Shown here: positions 44,648 through 56,919 of the stretch, one piece after another
Numbering within the stretch: position 1 is the stretch's first letter
Layout: each line of letters begins with the position of its first letter
Source of the DNA: Laburnicola sp. R22_1
Lineage: Eukaryota; Ascomycota; Dothideomycetes; Pleosporales; Didymosphaeriaceae
Reading direction: 5' to 3'
Assembly: GCA_014281115.1 (NCBI GenBank)
Contig: JACONQ010000015.1
Span: forward strand, 1,798,001 to 1,862,000
DNA length: 64,000 nucleotides
Notes under the pieces: generated by a model
The model's input: only the letters and a program-made list of their open reading frames with translations
Told to the model about the DNA's origin: nothing
Databases searched by the model: none
Made by a program: the position numbers and the translations under genes

Positions 44648-47600
44648 CAGGGTTGTCAACAACCAAACATGCCTCAATATTTTGTTTGAATTTTGTTTGA
44701 ATTGACAACGTCAACCAAACAAAAAGCTGCTGCTGCAATTTTGATAGGTCAAACAAACAAAAGAGGCAATTGCAGTCAAAAAATTTGAAGTTTGTTTGAA
44801 TCGCTTAGCATACTGTAATGATAAGGTACCCTAGAGTTAGTGATATATTCTTAGTGTTAATGTAACAATAACTTTCCCAACGCTGCAATTATATAGGTAT
44901 TCCTATAGTAAACAGAGCAAAAAACGGAGCTTCTTAAGTGGATTGTACCTGCGTAAAAAAAAGCCCGCATAACGGATGTGTGCTTCCACTGGCCGCCAGC
45001 AACTGATATACATGAATTGCTATTCGGCTTTAGCACCTCCTATCCTCTGTTCCTCCTCTTTCTTTACGTAGGTAATAAGCTGTTAAAACAATAAATATAT
45101 ATATAATAATCTAAATAAGCTAATATTATAGTGTTGAGGTATTGTAGCAAAGTGAGTTTGCGCTGTTGCAGCGAAGCCTAAGTTATGTTTATATATTCTG
45201 AACCTAGTTACTACTCTTAAAAAATCGTTTGCTATAACCACGCAATAAATCTTGTCTTCTATAAGTTAAACTATTAAATCAATGTTGCTAAATTAATTCC
45301 TGTCGCCTGTTTTACTATATCTCTATTGTTGCGGGCTGCAGAGCGTCGCGCAGTACGCCTTGGCATGAAGTGGTAATGTTGGCTAGCCGACCGCGTACTT
45401 TCCGCGTACCTTGCGCGTCAACGCTTACACACCCACTATACTTTGGCTTACTTGCCTGCGCCTACAGCTTACTTTTTCGCGCCTTTGCTTACCTTCACGC
45501 TTACCATGCCCCCAAAACGAAGCCGCGAGCCTGCTGAGGCATCCGAACCTATGCCCAAACGTTCCCAACGTGCGCCGAAACCCAGCCAGCGCCTTATGGA
45601 TAGCCAGCGGCCGCTTACTCCTCCGCCAACCCAGCCGTCTATTGAGGTAGTTGACGAGCCGGAGCCGCCTATTGAGGTGCTTGAAAGTACTCTAGAGCCG
45701 CGCTCAATAGAGCCACCAACCGAGCTAGAGGAGCGCGCCCGGAGGCCATCACCACGGCCTATACTACAAGCCTTACAGGCCGATGAGCCAGCTTGGGAGT
45801 TGCTGTTAGTGGCTAATAAGCCGCCTATAGCTACTAAGCCGCCGCGCGCGTTTAGTAATGCTGCCACAGAGGCTTCAGTGGAGGAGGACGCTGCGCCTAG
45901 TGTTGACTTCACCAACTACGAAGGCCTTGACTTGAAGCGCCTGCTGGGCTTCAATGTGCCTCTATCCACACCCACAGGCAACATCAGCTGGGTCTTTAGG
46001 CACGGCTATCGCCTTCGAAAGCTTGGTACTAACCCTGAGAAGATCTACTTCCAATGCAAGCACTGTCACATCAACAGAAAGAAGGGCGGCCTACACCAGA
46101 CCACTCTGTCAACTACAGCCGCCAACAACCATTTGAAGCAAGACCTTCCCGGCCATCGGCTCACCAAACAAGGCACTATCGTACACAAGAGGCCGCTCGA
46201 ACCTGGCCAGAAGTCGCTGCGATGGGCGGAAGAAAACGGGGTCACATTAAGCCAAGATGCAACGCAGGAGCTGGGTAACTTCGACGTACAAGGCTTCAGG
46301 CAAGCTGCAGTGTTATGGCTCGTCAACAACAACAGGCCATTACGCGAGTTTGAGACTGAGTCCTTCCGCGCGATGATCAGGTTCGCCAACCCAGAGGCAG
46401 AGGCGGCGCTATGGAGGTCTCACAACAGCGTTTCGAGGTTCGTGATGAGGCTTTACAGCTGGCTACAACCTCAAGTCAAGCGCGCCTTGTCTAAGGCCTC
46501 TAGCAAAATACACATAAGCTTTGACGGCTGGACTACCAAGGGGAAGCGCGGCTTCTTTGCAATTTGTGCGCACTACGCTGACTCTCAAGGCAATATAGTT
46601 GACCTTCCCATCGCCTTGCCGCAGCTGGTTGGTGCGCACACAGGCTCAGCGATCGCGGAAGCTGTCGTACGAATCCTACGCTACTTTGAGATTTCTAGCA
46701 GCAATTTGGGCTATTTCGTGCTTGACAACGCCTACAACAACGATACTGCAGTTAATAAACTCGGCACAATGTACGGCTTTATCGCCAACGATCGACGCCT
46801 CCGCTGCGCTTGCCACATACTCAACCTCGTTGGGCAAACTATTATGTTTGGCACTGACTCCGACGCCTTTAATAACAAGCCTGAACACTACAACGAAGAG
46901 GAGTTTTATATAAAGCAATGGCGGAAAGATGGTCCGCTTGGCGTGTTTCTTGATATTGTTAACTACATTAACACGCCAAAACAATAGGGTATATTTAAGG
47001 ATTGTCAGAACAGCGAAGCAGTTGAGATGCCTGCTGGCGCTACAGCAAGACGCCGTAAGCCTTTCAAGCCTAGAGTTACGCGTTAGAACAGCTATCATGA
47101 CTGCTTTAAGCGCGGTGTTGAGCTACAACACGCCATCAACAGCTACTCCTCCTACCACATACAAGAGACTGAGCACGCTGACGAGCTTGCCAAAAGCAAC
47201 AACACTAAGCCGCCTATTGTGCCGCAGTGGATGCGATCAGGCGGGCTTGCAGCTGCAGACTAGGCGGTGATTACCGAGTACATTGAGGTGCTTGAGCCGC
47301 TGAAGTCCGCAACTAATCGCTTGCAAGGTCGCGGCAAAGCTGGCACTCACAGCGCGTTATACGAGGTTATCCCTGTGTTTGAGTCTCTTATTGCTGACCT
47401 AGATGCCCGCCTTAGACTGTTTGAAAGCGTCAATTACCTGCCAGACGAGGCGCCAGAAGATCACGTCGCTATCAACGTACGTGCTGCGCTCAAGAAGGCG
47501 AGCAAGTACCTTAATAAACTCCTCAAAATCCCCGTCTACTACACTGCCACGGCACTCCACCCACGCTTCAAGAACTACTTTAAACGCTTCTGGCGTGAGA

Positions 47601-48318
47601 AGCCCGCACAGTTACAAGCTACGCACGCGAGCTTCGAGCAGCTTTGGGCTCGTTACAAGCCCGCCCTAGCGACAGCAACAACAATAACAACTGCGCCTAA
47701 ACACGCGATGAGCAGCTTTGACGACGCGATCGATTCGGTACTTGACAACAGCGACGAGATAATAGGGGTGGCGGATGAGTACGAGAGCTGGCTTAGAGAG
47801 CCAACATGGACATCAGAACAGTACAAAACTGGCTGTACAGCTGTCCAATACTGGTACCAGCTCAAGCCGAGGTATCCCAATTTGTCACGATTGGCGCTGG
47901 ACGTGTTAACTATCCCTGCCTCCAGCGCTGACTGTGAGCGAGTCTTCTCGGGTACTGGCGACGTACTTGAGCCACAGAGACGCAAAATGGGCAGCCAACT
48001 ATTGGCTGCTTTAATTTGTACTCAACGATGGATTCGAGCAGGTTTTAAACCTCCAAGCGCAAAGGTGGTGGCAACGTACGATGACAATAAGCTCAACGAA
48101 CAGTTTAGCATACATGAGTGGGAGGAGCCGCCGCCTATAACACCACCAGAGTCTCTTTCACAGTCCTCTTAAAGTACTCAAAATCAAACAAACAATCAAA
48201 TAAAAAGCGCCTCTATAGCTCCATCAAATCAAACAAACAAACTACAACACCAAGAAAGTCGTCAAACAAACAAATTCAGAGCCACAAATTTTGTTTGTTT
48301 TGTTTATTGACAAGTCTG
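44648..48318 (+). mobile_element. hAT-family DNA transposon (hAT-2), 3671 bp
   Basis: A perfect 8-bp target duplication, CCACAGCG, flanks the element at 44640-44647 and 48319-48326. The termini start CAGGGTTGTCAACAA (left) and, in reverse complement, CAGACTTGTCAATAA (right), an imperfect inverted repeat. Both subterminal regions are crowded with TTTGTTTG/CAAACAAA motifs. The left 800 bp are AT-rich and non-coding. It encodes one transposase on the plus strand with three stops. It belongs to the same broad group as hAT-1 (shared layout and protein blocks) but is clearly a different family. Confidence 0.92.
45506..48172 (+). pseudogene. hAT-2 transposase, three in-frame TAG stops
   Basis: One 889-codon frame from the ATG at 45506 to the TAA at 48170-48172. 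Order: Pro/Glu-rich start; the BED-type finger YFQCKHCHINRKKGGLHQTT; catalytic core with first Asp in ISFDGWTTKGKRGFFAICAH (codon 46523) and second in YFVLDNAYNNDTAV (codon 46724); C-terminal dimerisation domain RLALDVLTIPASSADCERVF. The stops are TAG at 46985-46987, 47084-47086 and 47264-47266. The last two stand where hAT-1 has Trp (RWNSYY, DWAVVTEY), so TGG became TAG; the first fits CAG to TAG. All are C-to-T or G-to-A changes as made by RIP. The rest of the frame is open, so decay is light. Confidence 0.88.
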
Positions 48319-48458
48319 CCACAGCGAGACTGTTTTAATTGGCCACTGGAAATATCGTAAGCGCTATGCCGTGATTAGTAAACTGTGAGGCTGAGTTGGA
48401 GCGGTAAGCTTGGAGCCAAAATTTGCTACTGTTGTAAGAATTGTGGAGTTTGTTCGTT

Positions 48459-50574
48459 TAACGTGTCCGTGCGCGTGATGCACGGATTCGCGTGATGCAC
48501 GCACAACACCATAACAGCTCTACGAGAAATGAGGCTATAGAGCCACATATAGTAGCGAATATTGCAAGATTTTTTAGTAGAGTGCTCTATTAATGCTTGC
48601 AATTAACCTGCGCTACTAATATTTACTTGGAAGCTTAACGTTGCGGCCGTGCCGCGTAGTCTTGGGTGGAGCTGCTGATGCGGCACCTGAGGCCTCCTTA
48701 GTAGCTAGAGCGTCAACCACACGTTTCTGATGCTTGTTGCTTTATATAGATGGCTGCGAGGCCTTTCTCTTACCCTTTTGGGCAGATTGTAGAGCTTTTG
48801 CTGCGTTGGCTGCCTCCTTCTAGCGAGCGCGCTCTGCAGCCTTCTTAAGCCTCTCCTTCTCCCTAGCTACTTTGGCTGCCTTCTGCGCCACACGCTTCTC
48901 CTCTGTAATTTTCTCCTTGTATAGCTTAGCTGCCTTCCTTAACTTAGCTGTCTCAGCTTTTTAAAGCTTCTGCTCCTTCTTCTCTTGCTCCTTCACAGAC
49001 TGGCGTACGCGAGCCTCCCTAACCTTGCTTGGTGACTAGAAAACTGCTCCCCTATAGTACTCCTAACGTTGTTAAAGATCTAGAGGCTTGCCTTTCTTCT
49101 TATGCTTCTTCTTAGTAGCAAGAGCTTCTTTTAATCCAGCATTCTCGTGGTGGAGTAGCTGAACTTTAGCTGAGATATGGTGGAGTGAGCGACTAAGCTT
49201 CTGCGCGTCCTTCCTACTCTGTTGCTCTATAGCTCGTACAAGGCGATCTAGCTCACGCCAGTTGCCCCCACTAAGTACTGACTTAGAGCTCTCTCGTGAT
49301 CCCTGGTCATCATCCTGTGTGGTTTTCTTGAATCTTTTGAGTATAACTTCTGGGTTGAAAGGTGATATACTAGTGGCCTTAAAAGACTTAAGGATTATCT
49401 CTTCTTTAAAGGAGCTTATCCAGGCCTTCTAGAAGAGAGGGAAGAAGTCGCCTTTCTTAATTAGGACCAGGCCTTGGCTCTCTTAGAGGTAGGTTATAAG
49501 CTTAGCTAAGTAGGCTAATAAGAGAGGCTTAAAGAGCACCACATTAAGTGGCTGAAGCGTATGCGTCAAATGAGGGGGGAGTATAGCTAGGAGAATCCTA
49601 TTCTAATTATAGTAATTAATAAAATCCATAGTAATGTAAGATCTATAGCCATTAAGGATAAGTAGTTAGTAAGATTGTTGAGCTTTTGCCTTAGTGTAGC
49701 GATTAAACATCTGCTTAAGCCAGGCAAGGCTGATATTGTTGTTTGTCTAGCCTAAGGGTAAAGAGGAGACGTGTACGCTATGCTTTCCTGTCTTGATATC
49801 CTCAACCTAGCTCAATTGTATGCCGCTGTTGGTAGACTAATAGATAAGGCCTAGTGGTAAGGCTGATCTATTAGCACACACACACGCTAGGAGGGTAATC
49901 TATTTATAAGAGCCATCTTGGAGAAATGCTGTAACCTCCTTATTCTCCCACATTTGTCTGCTGAACACTCGTTTTAATCGGCCAACAATACCAATTAAGA
50001 AGCCTTTTTCATCCATATTGTACGTGTGACGAGGCTCGATATTGTATTCCTTAATTTTGTCACCTAGGAGATTGAAATACAGACTGCATTTATCCCCTAA
50101 GTTGACTTGGTGGCGATTGCTGTCCATACCAGCTGCCTATTAAGAAATAAGATGGATACTGTGTTGGTTAATAAAGCGCGTAACCCAGCTCTTGCTTACT
50201 AGCTCCTTGGCTATTGTTGACGCAAAATTTTGTATTATCTCTCTTGTAGGTGGCAAGTGACGCGCTGTGAGCCTTTCTATGTATTTAACAAGCTCTACCT
50301 CTTGTTGTAGAGTGAGCTTTTGTTGGTTGGTAATCTTTGACGCGTGCGACTGTGTAACTGCGCGGTGCCGCCGCGATAGAGTTAAGCGTCTAACGCTATG
50401 CTTGTTAGCTATTTTTGTATAACAAAGTTTATCGCTAGGATCTAGCGAGTCTATCTCTGCAAGCGCATTGTTAATTGGAGCCATATTAGTGGAGTTGTGT
50501 GGTGTGGAAGTTTGACTGTTTTCGGGCCGAGCGTGCATCACGCGAATCCGTGCATCACGCGCACGGACACGTTA
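48459..50574 (-). mobile_element. Fot1/pogo-type element A, 2116 bp
   Basis: Perfect 44-bp terminal inverted repeats at 48459-48502 and 50531-50574, each beginning or ending with TA. Each repeat contains two copies of GCGTGATGCACG. The transposase runs on the minus strand. This is the first of five elements that follow each other with almost no space. Confidence 0.93.
48616..50484 (-). pseudogene. Transposase of element A, decayed
   Basis: The 623-codon frame starts with MAPINNALAEIDSLDPSDKL at 50484 and ends near KLPSKY at 48616. Open parts at 50484-50140 (HTH domains, PPTREIIQNFASTIAKELVS) and 50127-49900 (EYNIEPRHTYNMDEKGFLIG with the first catalytic Asp) are clear; beyond that, many TAG and TAA codons occur. 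The changes fit RIP. Confidence 0.85.
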
Positions 50575-50584
50575 CACACAACAG

Positions 50585-52682
50585 TACCGTGCACGGACGC
50601 GCAACGCCCGCCGAACACTAAAACCCTAGACGAAACCCAAACTTCAACACCTTATAACTCCACCACTATGGCTCCAATTGATGATGCGATTGCAGTAATT
50701 AAAGCGCTCAAACTAGGAGAACAGTTCTTATACTAGATAATTGCTAACTAGTTCTATGTGAACTGAAGTACACTAAGCCGAAGACACCAAGGCTGTTAGC
50801 GCCCACGGGCAGCCAAAGAACGCGATTAACAAAACCTTAGCCAACAATAAGAGTTAGAGCTTGTACACTATATTAAAGACCTTACAAAAAGAGGGCTGCC
50901 TCCTACAAGAGAGATGATATAAAATTTCGCATCCTAGATAGCCAACAAGCGCGTGAGCGAGAGGTGGGTAACGCGCTTTCTTAACTAACACAGCCACCAT
51001 CTCATCTCAAAATGGACATCTGGAATTAACTCCCTCCGCCACAACGCTAATTTAAACGTTAAGTATAAGCTGTACTTTGACTTGCTACATTAGAAGATAA
51101 AGCAGTACGACATACAGCTGCGCCACACCTATAATATAGACGAGAAGGGCTTTATAATAGGTATAACAGGACGCTTAAAACAAGTGTTTAGCTGTTAGAT
51201 GTGGGAGCGCAAAGAGGTGCAAGCGTTACTCTAAGATAGTTCTTAAGAATAGATTACCCTCTTAGCAGCCGTCTGCGCTAATAGGGAGGCTCTGCTGCTA
51301 GGTCTTATCTATTAGTTAGCGAACAGCTCACTATAGGCAGCTTAGGTAAACGCTATTAAAGCTAGGCAACACAACGTCTTTGTAGCTTTATCTCCATCTA
51401 GATAGACAAATAACAATGTTGGTTTGGCGTGGCTAGAGTAGGTCTTTAATCGCTACACAAAGCAGAAAGCGTGTTATGGGAAAGACTAGCGTCTCCTTTT
51501 ACTTAATAGCTATGGCAGTCACCTTATAAAGGAGTTTATTAACTACTGCAACTCCTATTGCATACTCCTAGCTGTACTTCCCCCTTACTCTACCTATACG
51601 CTTTAACCTCTTAACGTTGTTATGTTTAAACCTCTCTTTACTGTCTACTCTAAGGAGCTCTCTACCCACCTTTAGAGAAGCCAAGGGCTAGTACTAGTTA
51701 AGAAGGGAGACTTCTTCCTACTATTTTGGAGAGCGTGGGAGACCTTCTTTAAGATAGAGACTATCCTTAAGTTCTTTAAAGCTGCTAGTATATAGCCTAT
51801 AGATCTAGAGGTTATACTTAAACGCTTTATGGATAATGCCTTAGAGTAGTAAAATAATAGTGAAGGATAATCCTTAGCGCTTACTAATAATAACTGGCGC
51901 TAGATAGAGTGTCTTGTACGCTCTGTAGTAAAGGATACCACTATAAAAGAGTTAAAGTTACTCTCTTAAACGCTCTATAGACTCTAAGTATAAAACAAGC
52001 TGCTACACTATAAGAATAATAGCTTAAGGGAGGCTCTTACTACTAAAAAGAAGTATAAGAAGCGCGGCAAACCTCTTAACTTATAGCAGCGCTAGAAGTA
52101 CTATAGTAGTACTATCTTTTAGTCTCCGCGTAAGATTAGAGAGGTACGTATATAAGAGATAGTAAAGTAGAGAGAAGAGTATAATAGGTAGCTTACAAAG
52201 GCTAATAGAAAGGAGCTTTAAGCTGCTGCTAAGCTACTCTAAGAGTAGGAGGCAGAGAAGAGGCGTGTGGCAAGAGAGGCAGCTAAGGTGGTAAGAGAGG
52301 AGGAAAAGGCTAATAAGGCAGCTAAACGCAAGCGCTAGAAGGTAGCTCGCAATACTAAAAAAGCTATATAACTATTCTAAAAGGGCAAGCGCAAGACCTT
52401 AAAAGCCTCTACTTAAGCTAATAAGTGTTAGAAATAATATAGTGCTACTATAGCTACTAAGAAGATATTATAGGCTATACTAGCTGCCCTAGCTTTTATT
52501 ACCTGCCGCAGCTATAATATTACACTTTCTAGTAGATTTAGATAGTATAAATTAATCGTAAGCATCTAATTACTACTACTCTATAAAATCTTATAATAAT
52601 AACTATTATAGATGGCTTAATAACTTTATCTTTAAAGTGGTAAGTATGTTATTTAGTGGACGTTACGCGTCCCTAGGCGTTA
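50585..52682 (+). mobile_element. Fot1/pogo-type element B, about 2.1 kb
   Basis: The left repeat (50585-50612) is an exact reverse complement, over 28 bp, of the right repeat of element D. The right end is degraded (about 52655-52682), so its limit is uncertain by several bases. Ten bases separate it from element A. Confidence 0.8.
50668..52545 (+). pseudogene. Transposase of element B, heavily decayed
   Basis: It starts MAPIDDAIAVIKALKLGEQF at 50668 and meets a TAG after 22 codons; TAG codons continue throughout where Trp or Gln codons stand in element E. The end matches element E at R-F-R-stop. AT content rises strongly to the right. Confidence 0.85.
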
Positions 52683-52699
52683 CGTGTTTATATATAGTA

Positions 52700-54816
52700 T
52701 AACGTGTCTGTGCGTGTAATACACGGATTTGCATAATACACGCTTAGTCTAAAAATATATTAAATTTCTATACTACACAACTCTACTAATATGGCTCTAA
52801 TTAATAATACGCTTATAGAGATAGACTCGCTAGATTCTAGTAATAAACTTTATTATATAAAAATAGCTAATAAGTATAGCGTTAAACGCTTAACTCTATT
52901 GTGGTAGCACTACGTAATTATATAGTTATACGTGTTAAAGATTACTAACTAATAAAAGCTTACTCTATAATAAGAGGTAGAGCTTATTAAATATATAGAA
53001 GGGCTTACAGCGCGTTACTTACTACCTATAAGAAAGATAATATAAAATTTTATATTAATAATAGCCAAGAAGCTAGTAAGTAAGAGCTAGGTTACTCGCT
53101 TTATTAACTAATATAGCATTTATCTTATTTCTTAATAGGCAGCTAGTATGGATAGTAATTACCACTAAGCCAACTTAGGGGATAAATATAGCCTATATTT
53201 TAATTTCCTAGGTAACAAAATTAAGAAATATAATATTAAGTCTTGTTACACGTATAATATAGATAAAAAGGGCTACTTAATTAGTATTGTTAGCCGATTA
53301 AAATAAGTGTTTAGCAGACGTATGTGGGAGAAGAAGGAGGTTAGAGCATTTCTCTAAGATAGCTCTTATAAATAGATTACTATTCTAGCATGCGTCTGCG
53401 CTAATAAATTAGTCTTACCGCTAAGCCTTATCTATTAGTCTACTAATAAGGATATATAATTAAGCTAGGTTAAGAATATTAAGGTAGGAAAGTATAGCGT
53501 ACACGTCTTCTCTTTATCCTTAGGCTAAACAAATAATAATATTAGCCTTATCTGGCTTAAGTAGGTGTTTAATTGCTACACTAAGGCAAAAGCTTAATAA
53601 TCTTACTAACTACTTATCCTTAATGGCTATAGATCTTATATTACTATGGATTTTATTAATTACTACAATTAGAATAGGATTATCCTAGCTATACTCCCCC
53701 CTTATTTAATATATACGCTTTAGCCACTTAATATAGTGCTCTTTAAGCCTTTCTTATTAGTCTACTTAGCTAAGCTTATAACCTACCTCTAAAAGAGCCA
53801 AGGCCTAGTTTAAATTAAGAAAGGCGACTTCTTCCCTCTCTTTTAGAAGGCGTGGATAAGCTCCTTTAAGGAGGAGACGATATTTAAGTCTTTTAAAGCA
53901 ACTGGTATATTACTATTTAACCCAGAGGTCATACTTAAAAGATTTACCCAAACTACCTAAGATAAGTAGGAATTATAAGAGAGCTCTATATTAGTACTTA
54001 GTAAATCTAACTAGCGTAAACTAGATCGTCTTGTACGAGCTATAGTAGAGGATTAGAGCAGTAAGGACGCGTAGAAGCTTGGCCGCTTACTATACTATAT
54101 CTTAGTCCAAAATAAGCTACTTCGCCACGAGATAAATAGGCTTAAGGAGGCACTGCTAGTTAAGAAGAAACATAAAAAGAAGGGCAAGCCTCTTAACCTT
54201 TAGCAATGTTAAGAGTACTATAGAGATGCAGTATTCTAGTTACTAAGAAAGGTTAGAGAGGCGCGTGTACGTTAGTCTGTAAAGGAGTAAGAGGAGAAGG
54301 AGCAGAAGCTTTAAAAAGCTAAGATAGCTAAGTTAAGGAAGGTAGCTAAGCTATATAAGGAGAAAATTATAGAGGAGAAGCGTGTAGTGTAGAAGGTAGC
54401 CAAGGTAGCTAAGAAGAAGAAGAGGGCTAAGAAGGCAGTAGAGCGCGCTTGCGAAAAGGAGGCTTATAATATAGTAAAAGCTTTATAATCTACCTAAAAG
54501 GGTAAGAGAAAGATTCTACAGCTATCTATATAAAGTAATAAGCGTTAGAAACGTGTGGTTAACGCTCTAGCTACTAAGGAGGCCTTAGATGCTATATTAG
54601 TAGCTCTACCTAAGACTATGCGGCACGGCCGCAATATTAAGCTTCTAAGTAAATATTAGTAGCGTAGGTTAATCGCAAGCATTAATAGAGCACTCTACTA
54701 AAAAATCTTATAATATTCGCTACTATATATAGCTCTATAGTCTTATTTCTTATAGAGCTATTATAGTGTTATACGTATATTACACAAATCTGTGTATTAC
54801 GCGCATAGATATGTTA
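52700..54816 (+). mobile_element. Fot1/pogo-type element C, 2117 bp
   Basis: The 44-bp ends at 52700-52743 and 54773-54816 match those of element A after allowing C-to-T and G-to-A changes. It is a second copy of that family in opposite orientation. Its last TA (54815-54816) is also the first TA of element D. Confidence 0.88.
52791..54659 (+). pseudogene. Transposase of element C, very heavily decayed
   Basis: The region has exactly the length of the element A coding region (1869 bp) and starts with ATGGCTCTAATTAATAATAC, the RIP-type version of the element A start. No open stretch above about 40 codons remains; TA dinucleotides replace CA and TG throughout. Confidence 0.85.
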
Positions 54817-56916
54817 CTATACACAGACATATAATCCCCGCTAAACACTAAAACCCTAGATAAAACCTAAACTTTAACACCTTATAACTCTACTACTATG
54901 GCTCTAATTAATAATATAATTACAGCAATTAAAGTGCCTAAACTAGAAAAATAGTTTTTATACTAGATAATTACTAACTAGTTTTATATAAACTAAAGTA
55001 TACTAAGCCAAAGACACTAAGGCTATTAGCGCCCACAGATAGTTAAAGAACGCGATTAACAAAACCTTAGCCAATAATAAGAGTTAGAGCTCGTATACTA
55101 TACTAAAGACCTTATAAAAAGAGGGCTGCCTTCTATAAGAGAAATAATTTAAAATTTCGCATTCTAGATAGCCAACAAGCGTATAAGTAAGAGGTGGGTA
55201 ACGCGCTTTCTTAACTAACACATCCACTATCTTATCTTAAAATAGATATCTAGAATTAACTCCCTCTACTATAACGCTAATTTAAACGTTAAGTATAAGC
55301 TGTACTTTAACTTGCTATATTAGAAGATAAAGTAGTATAATATATAGCCGCGCCACACCTATAATATAAATAAAAAGGGCTTTATAATAGGTATAATAGG
55401 ACGCTTAAAATAAGTGTTTAGTTATTAGATATAGGAGCGCAAAGAGGTGTAAGCGTTACTCTAAGATAGTTCTTAAGAATAGATTACCCTCTTAGCAGCT
55501 ATCTGCGCTAATAGGGAGGCTCTACTGCTAGGTCTTATCTATTAGTTAGCAAATAGCTTACTGTAGGCAGCTTAAGTAAACGCTATTAAAGCTGGGCAAC
55601 ACGACGTCTTTGTAGCTTTATCTCTATCTAGATAGACAAATAACAACGTTGGTTTGGCGTGGCTAGAGCAGGTCTTTAATCGCTGCACGAAGCAGAAAGC
55701 GCGTTATGGGAGAGACTAGCGTCTTCTTTTACTTAACAGCCATAGCAGTCACCTTATAAAGGAGTTTATTAACTACTGCAACTCCTATTATATACTTCTA
55801 GTTATATTTCCCCCTTACTCTACCTATACGCTTTAACCTCTTAACGTTGTTATGTTTAAACCTCTCTCTACCGCCTACTCTAAGGAGCTCTCTACCTACC
55901 TCTAGAGGAGCCAAGGGCTAGTACTAGTTAAGAAGGGAGACTTCTTCCCACTGTTCTAGGGAGCGTGGGAAACCTCCTTTAAAACAGAGACTATCCTTAA
56001 GTCCTTTAAAGCTGCTAGTATATAGCCTATAGACCTAGAGGTTATACTTAAACGCTTCGCGGACGATGCCTTAGAGCAGCAAAATAACGGTGAAGGACGG
56101 TCCTTAGCGCTTACTAACAATAACTAGCGCCAGATAGAGCGTCTCGTACGCTCTGCAGTAAAGGATACTACTGTAGAAGAGTTAAAGTCGCTCTCCTAAA
56201 CGCTCCATAGACTCTAAGTACAAAACGAGCTGCTACACTATAAGAACAATAGCTTAAGGGAGGCTCTTACTGCTAAGAAGAAGTATAAGAAGCGTGGCAA
56301 ACCTCTTAACTTGTAGCAGCGCTAGGAGTACTATAGTGGTGCTGTCTTCTGGTCTCCGCGCAAGATTAGAGAGGCACGTGCATAAGAGACAGTGAAGTAG
56401 AGGGAAGAGTATAATAGGCAGCTTGCAAAGGCTAATAGGAAGGAGCTCTAAGCTGCTGCTAAGCTACTCTAAGAGGAGGAGGCAGAGGAGAGGCGTGTGG
56501 CGAGAGAGGCAGCTAAGGTGGTGAGGGAGGAGGAGAAGGCTGACAAGGCAGCTAAACGCGAGCGCCAGAAGGCAGCTCGCAACGCTGAAAAAGCTAATTA
56601 TATAACTATTCTAAAAGGGCAAGCGCAAGGCCTTAAAAGCCTCTACTTAAGCCAACAAGCGTTAGAAACAACATAGTGCTAGTGCAGCTGCTAAGGAGGC
56701 ATCACAGGCTGCACTAGCTGCCCTAGCTTTCATCACCCGCCGCGGCCGCAACGTTACACTTCCTAGTAGATTTAGATAGTACAAATTAATCGCAAGCATC
56801 TAATTACTACTGCTCTACAAAATCTTGTAATAATAACTATTGTAGATGGCTTAATAACTTCATCTTTAAAGTGGTGAGCATGGTATTCGGCGGGCGTTGC
56901 GCGTCCGTGCACGGTA
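54815..56916 (+). mobile_element. Fot1/pogo-type element D, 2102 bp
   Basis: Second copy of the element B family. The left end (from 54815) is RIP-altered; the right repeat (56889-56916) is intact and pairs exactly with the left repeat of B. Mutation load falls clearly from left to right, the last 900 bp being much less altered. Confidence 0.85.
54898..56779 (+). pseudogene. Transposase of element D, heavily decayed
   Basis: It starts ATGGCTCTAATTAATAATAT and has early stops. Its length is not a multiple of three, and an extra TTATATA-like segment near 56596 points to a small indel. The right third reads close to element E apart from TAG codons. Confidence 0.85.
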
Positions 56917-56919
56917 CCG

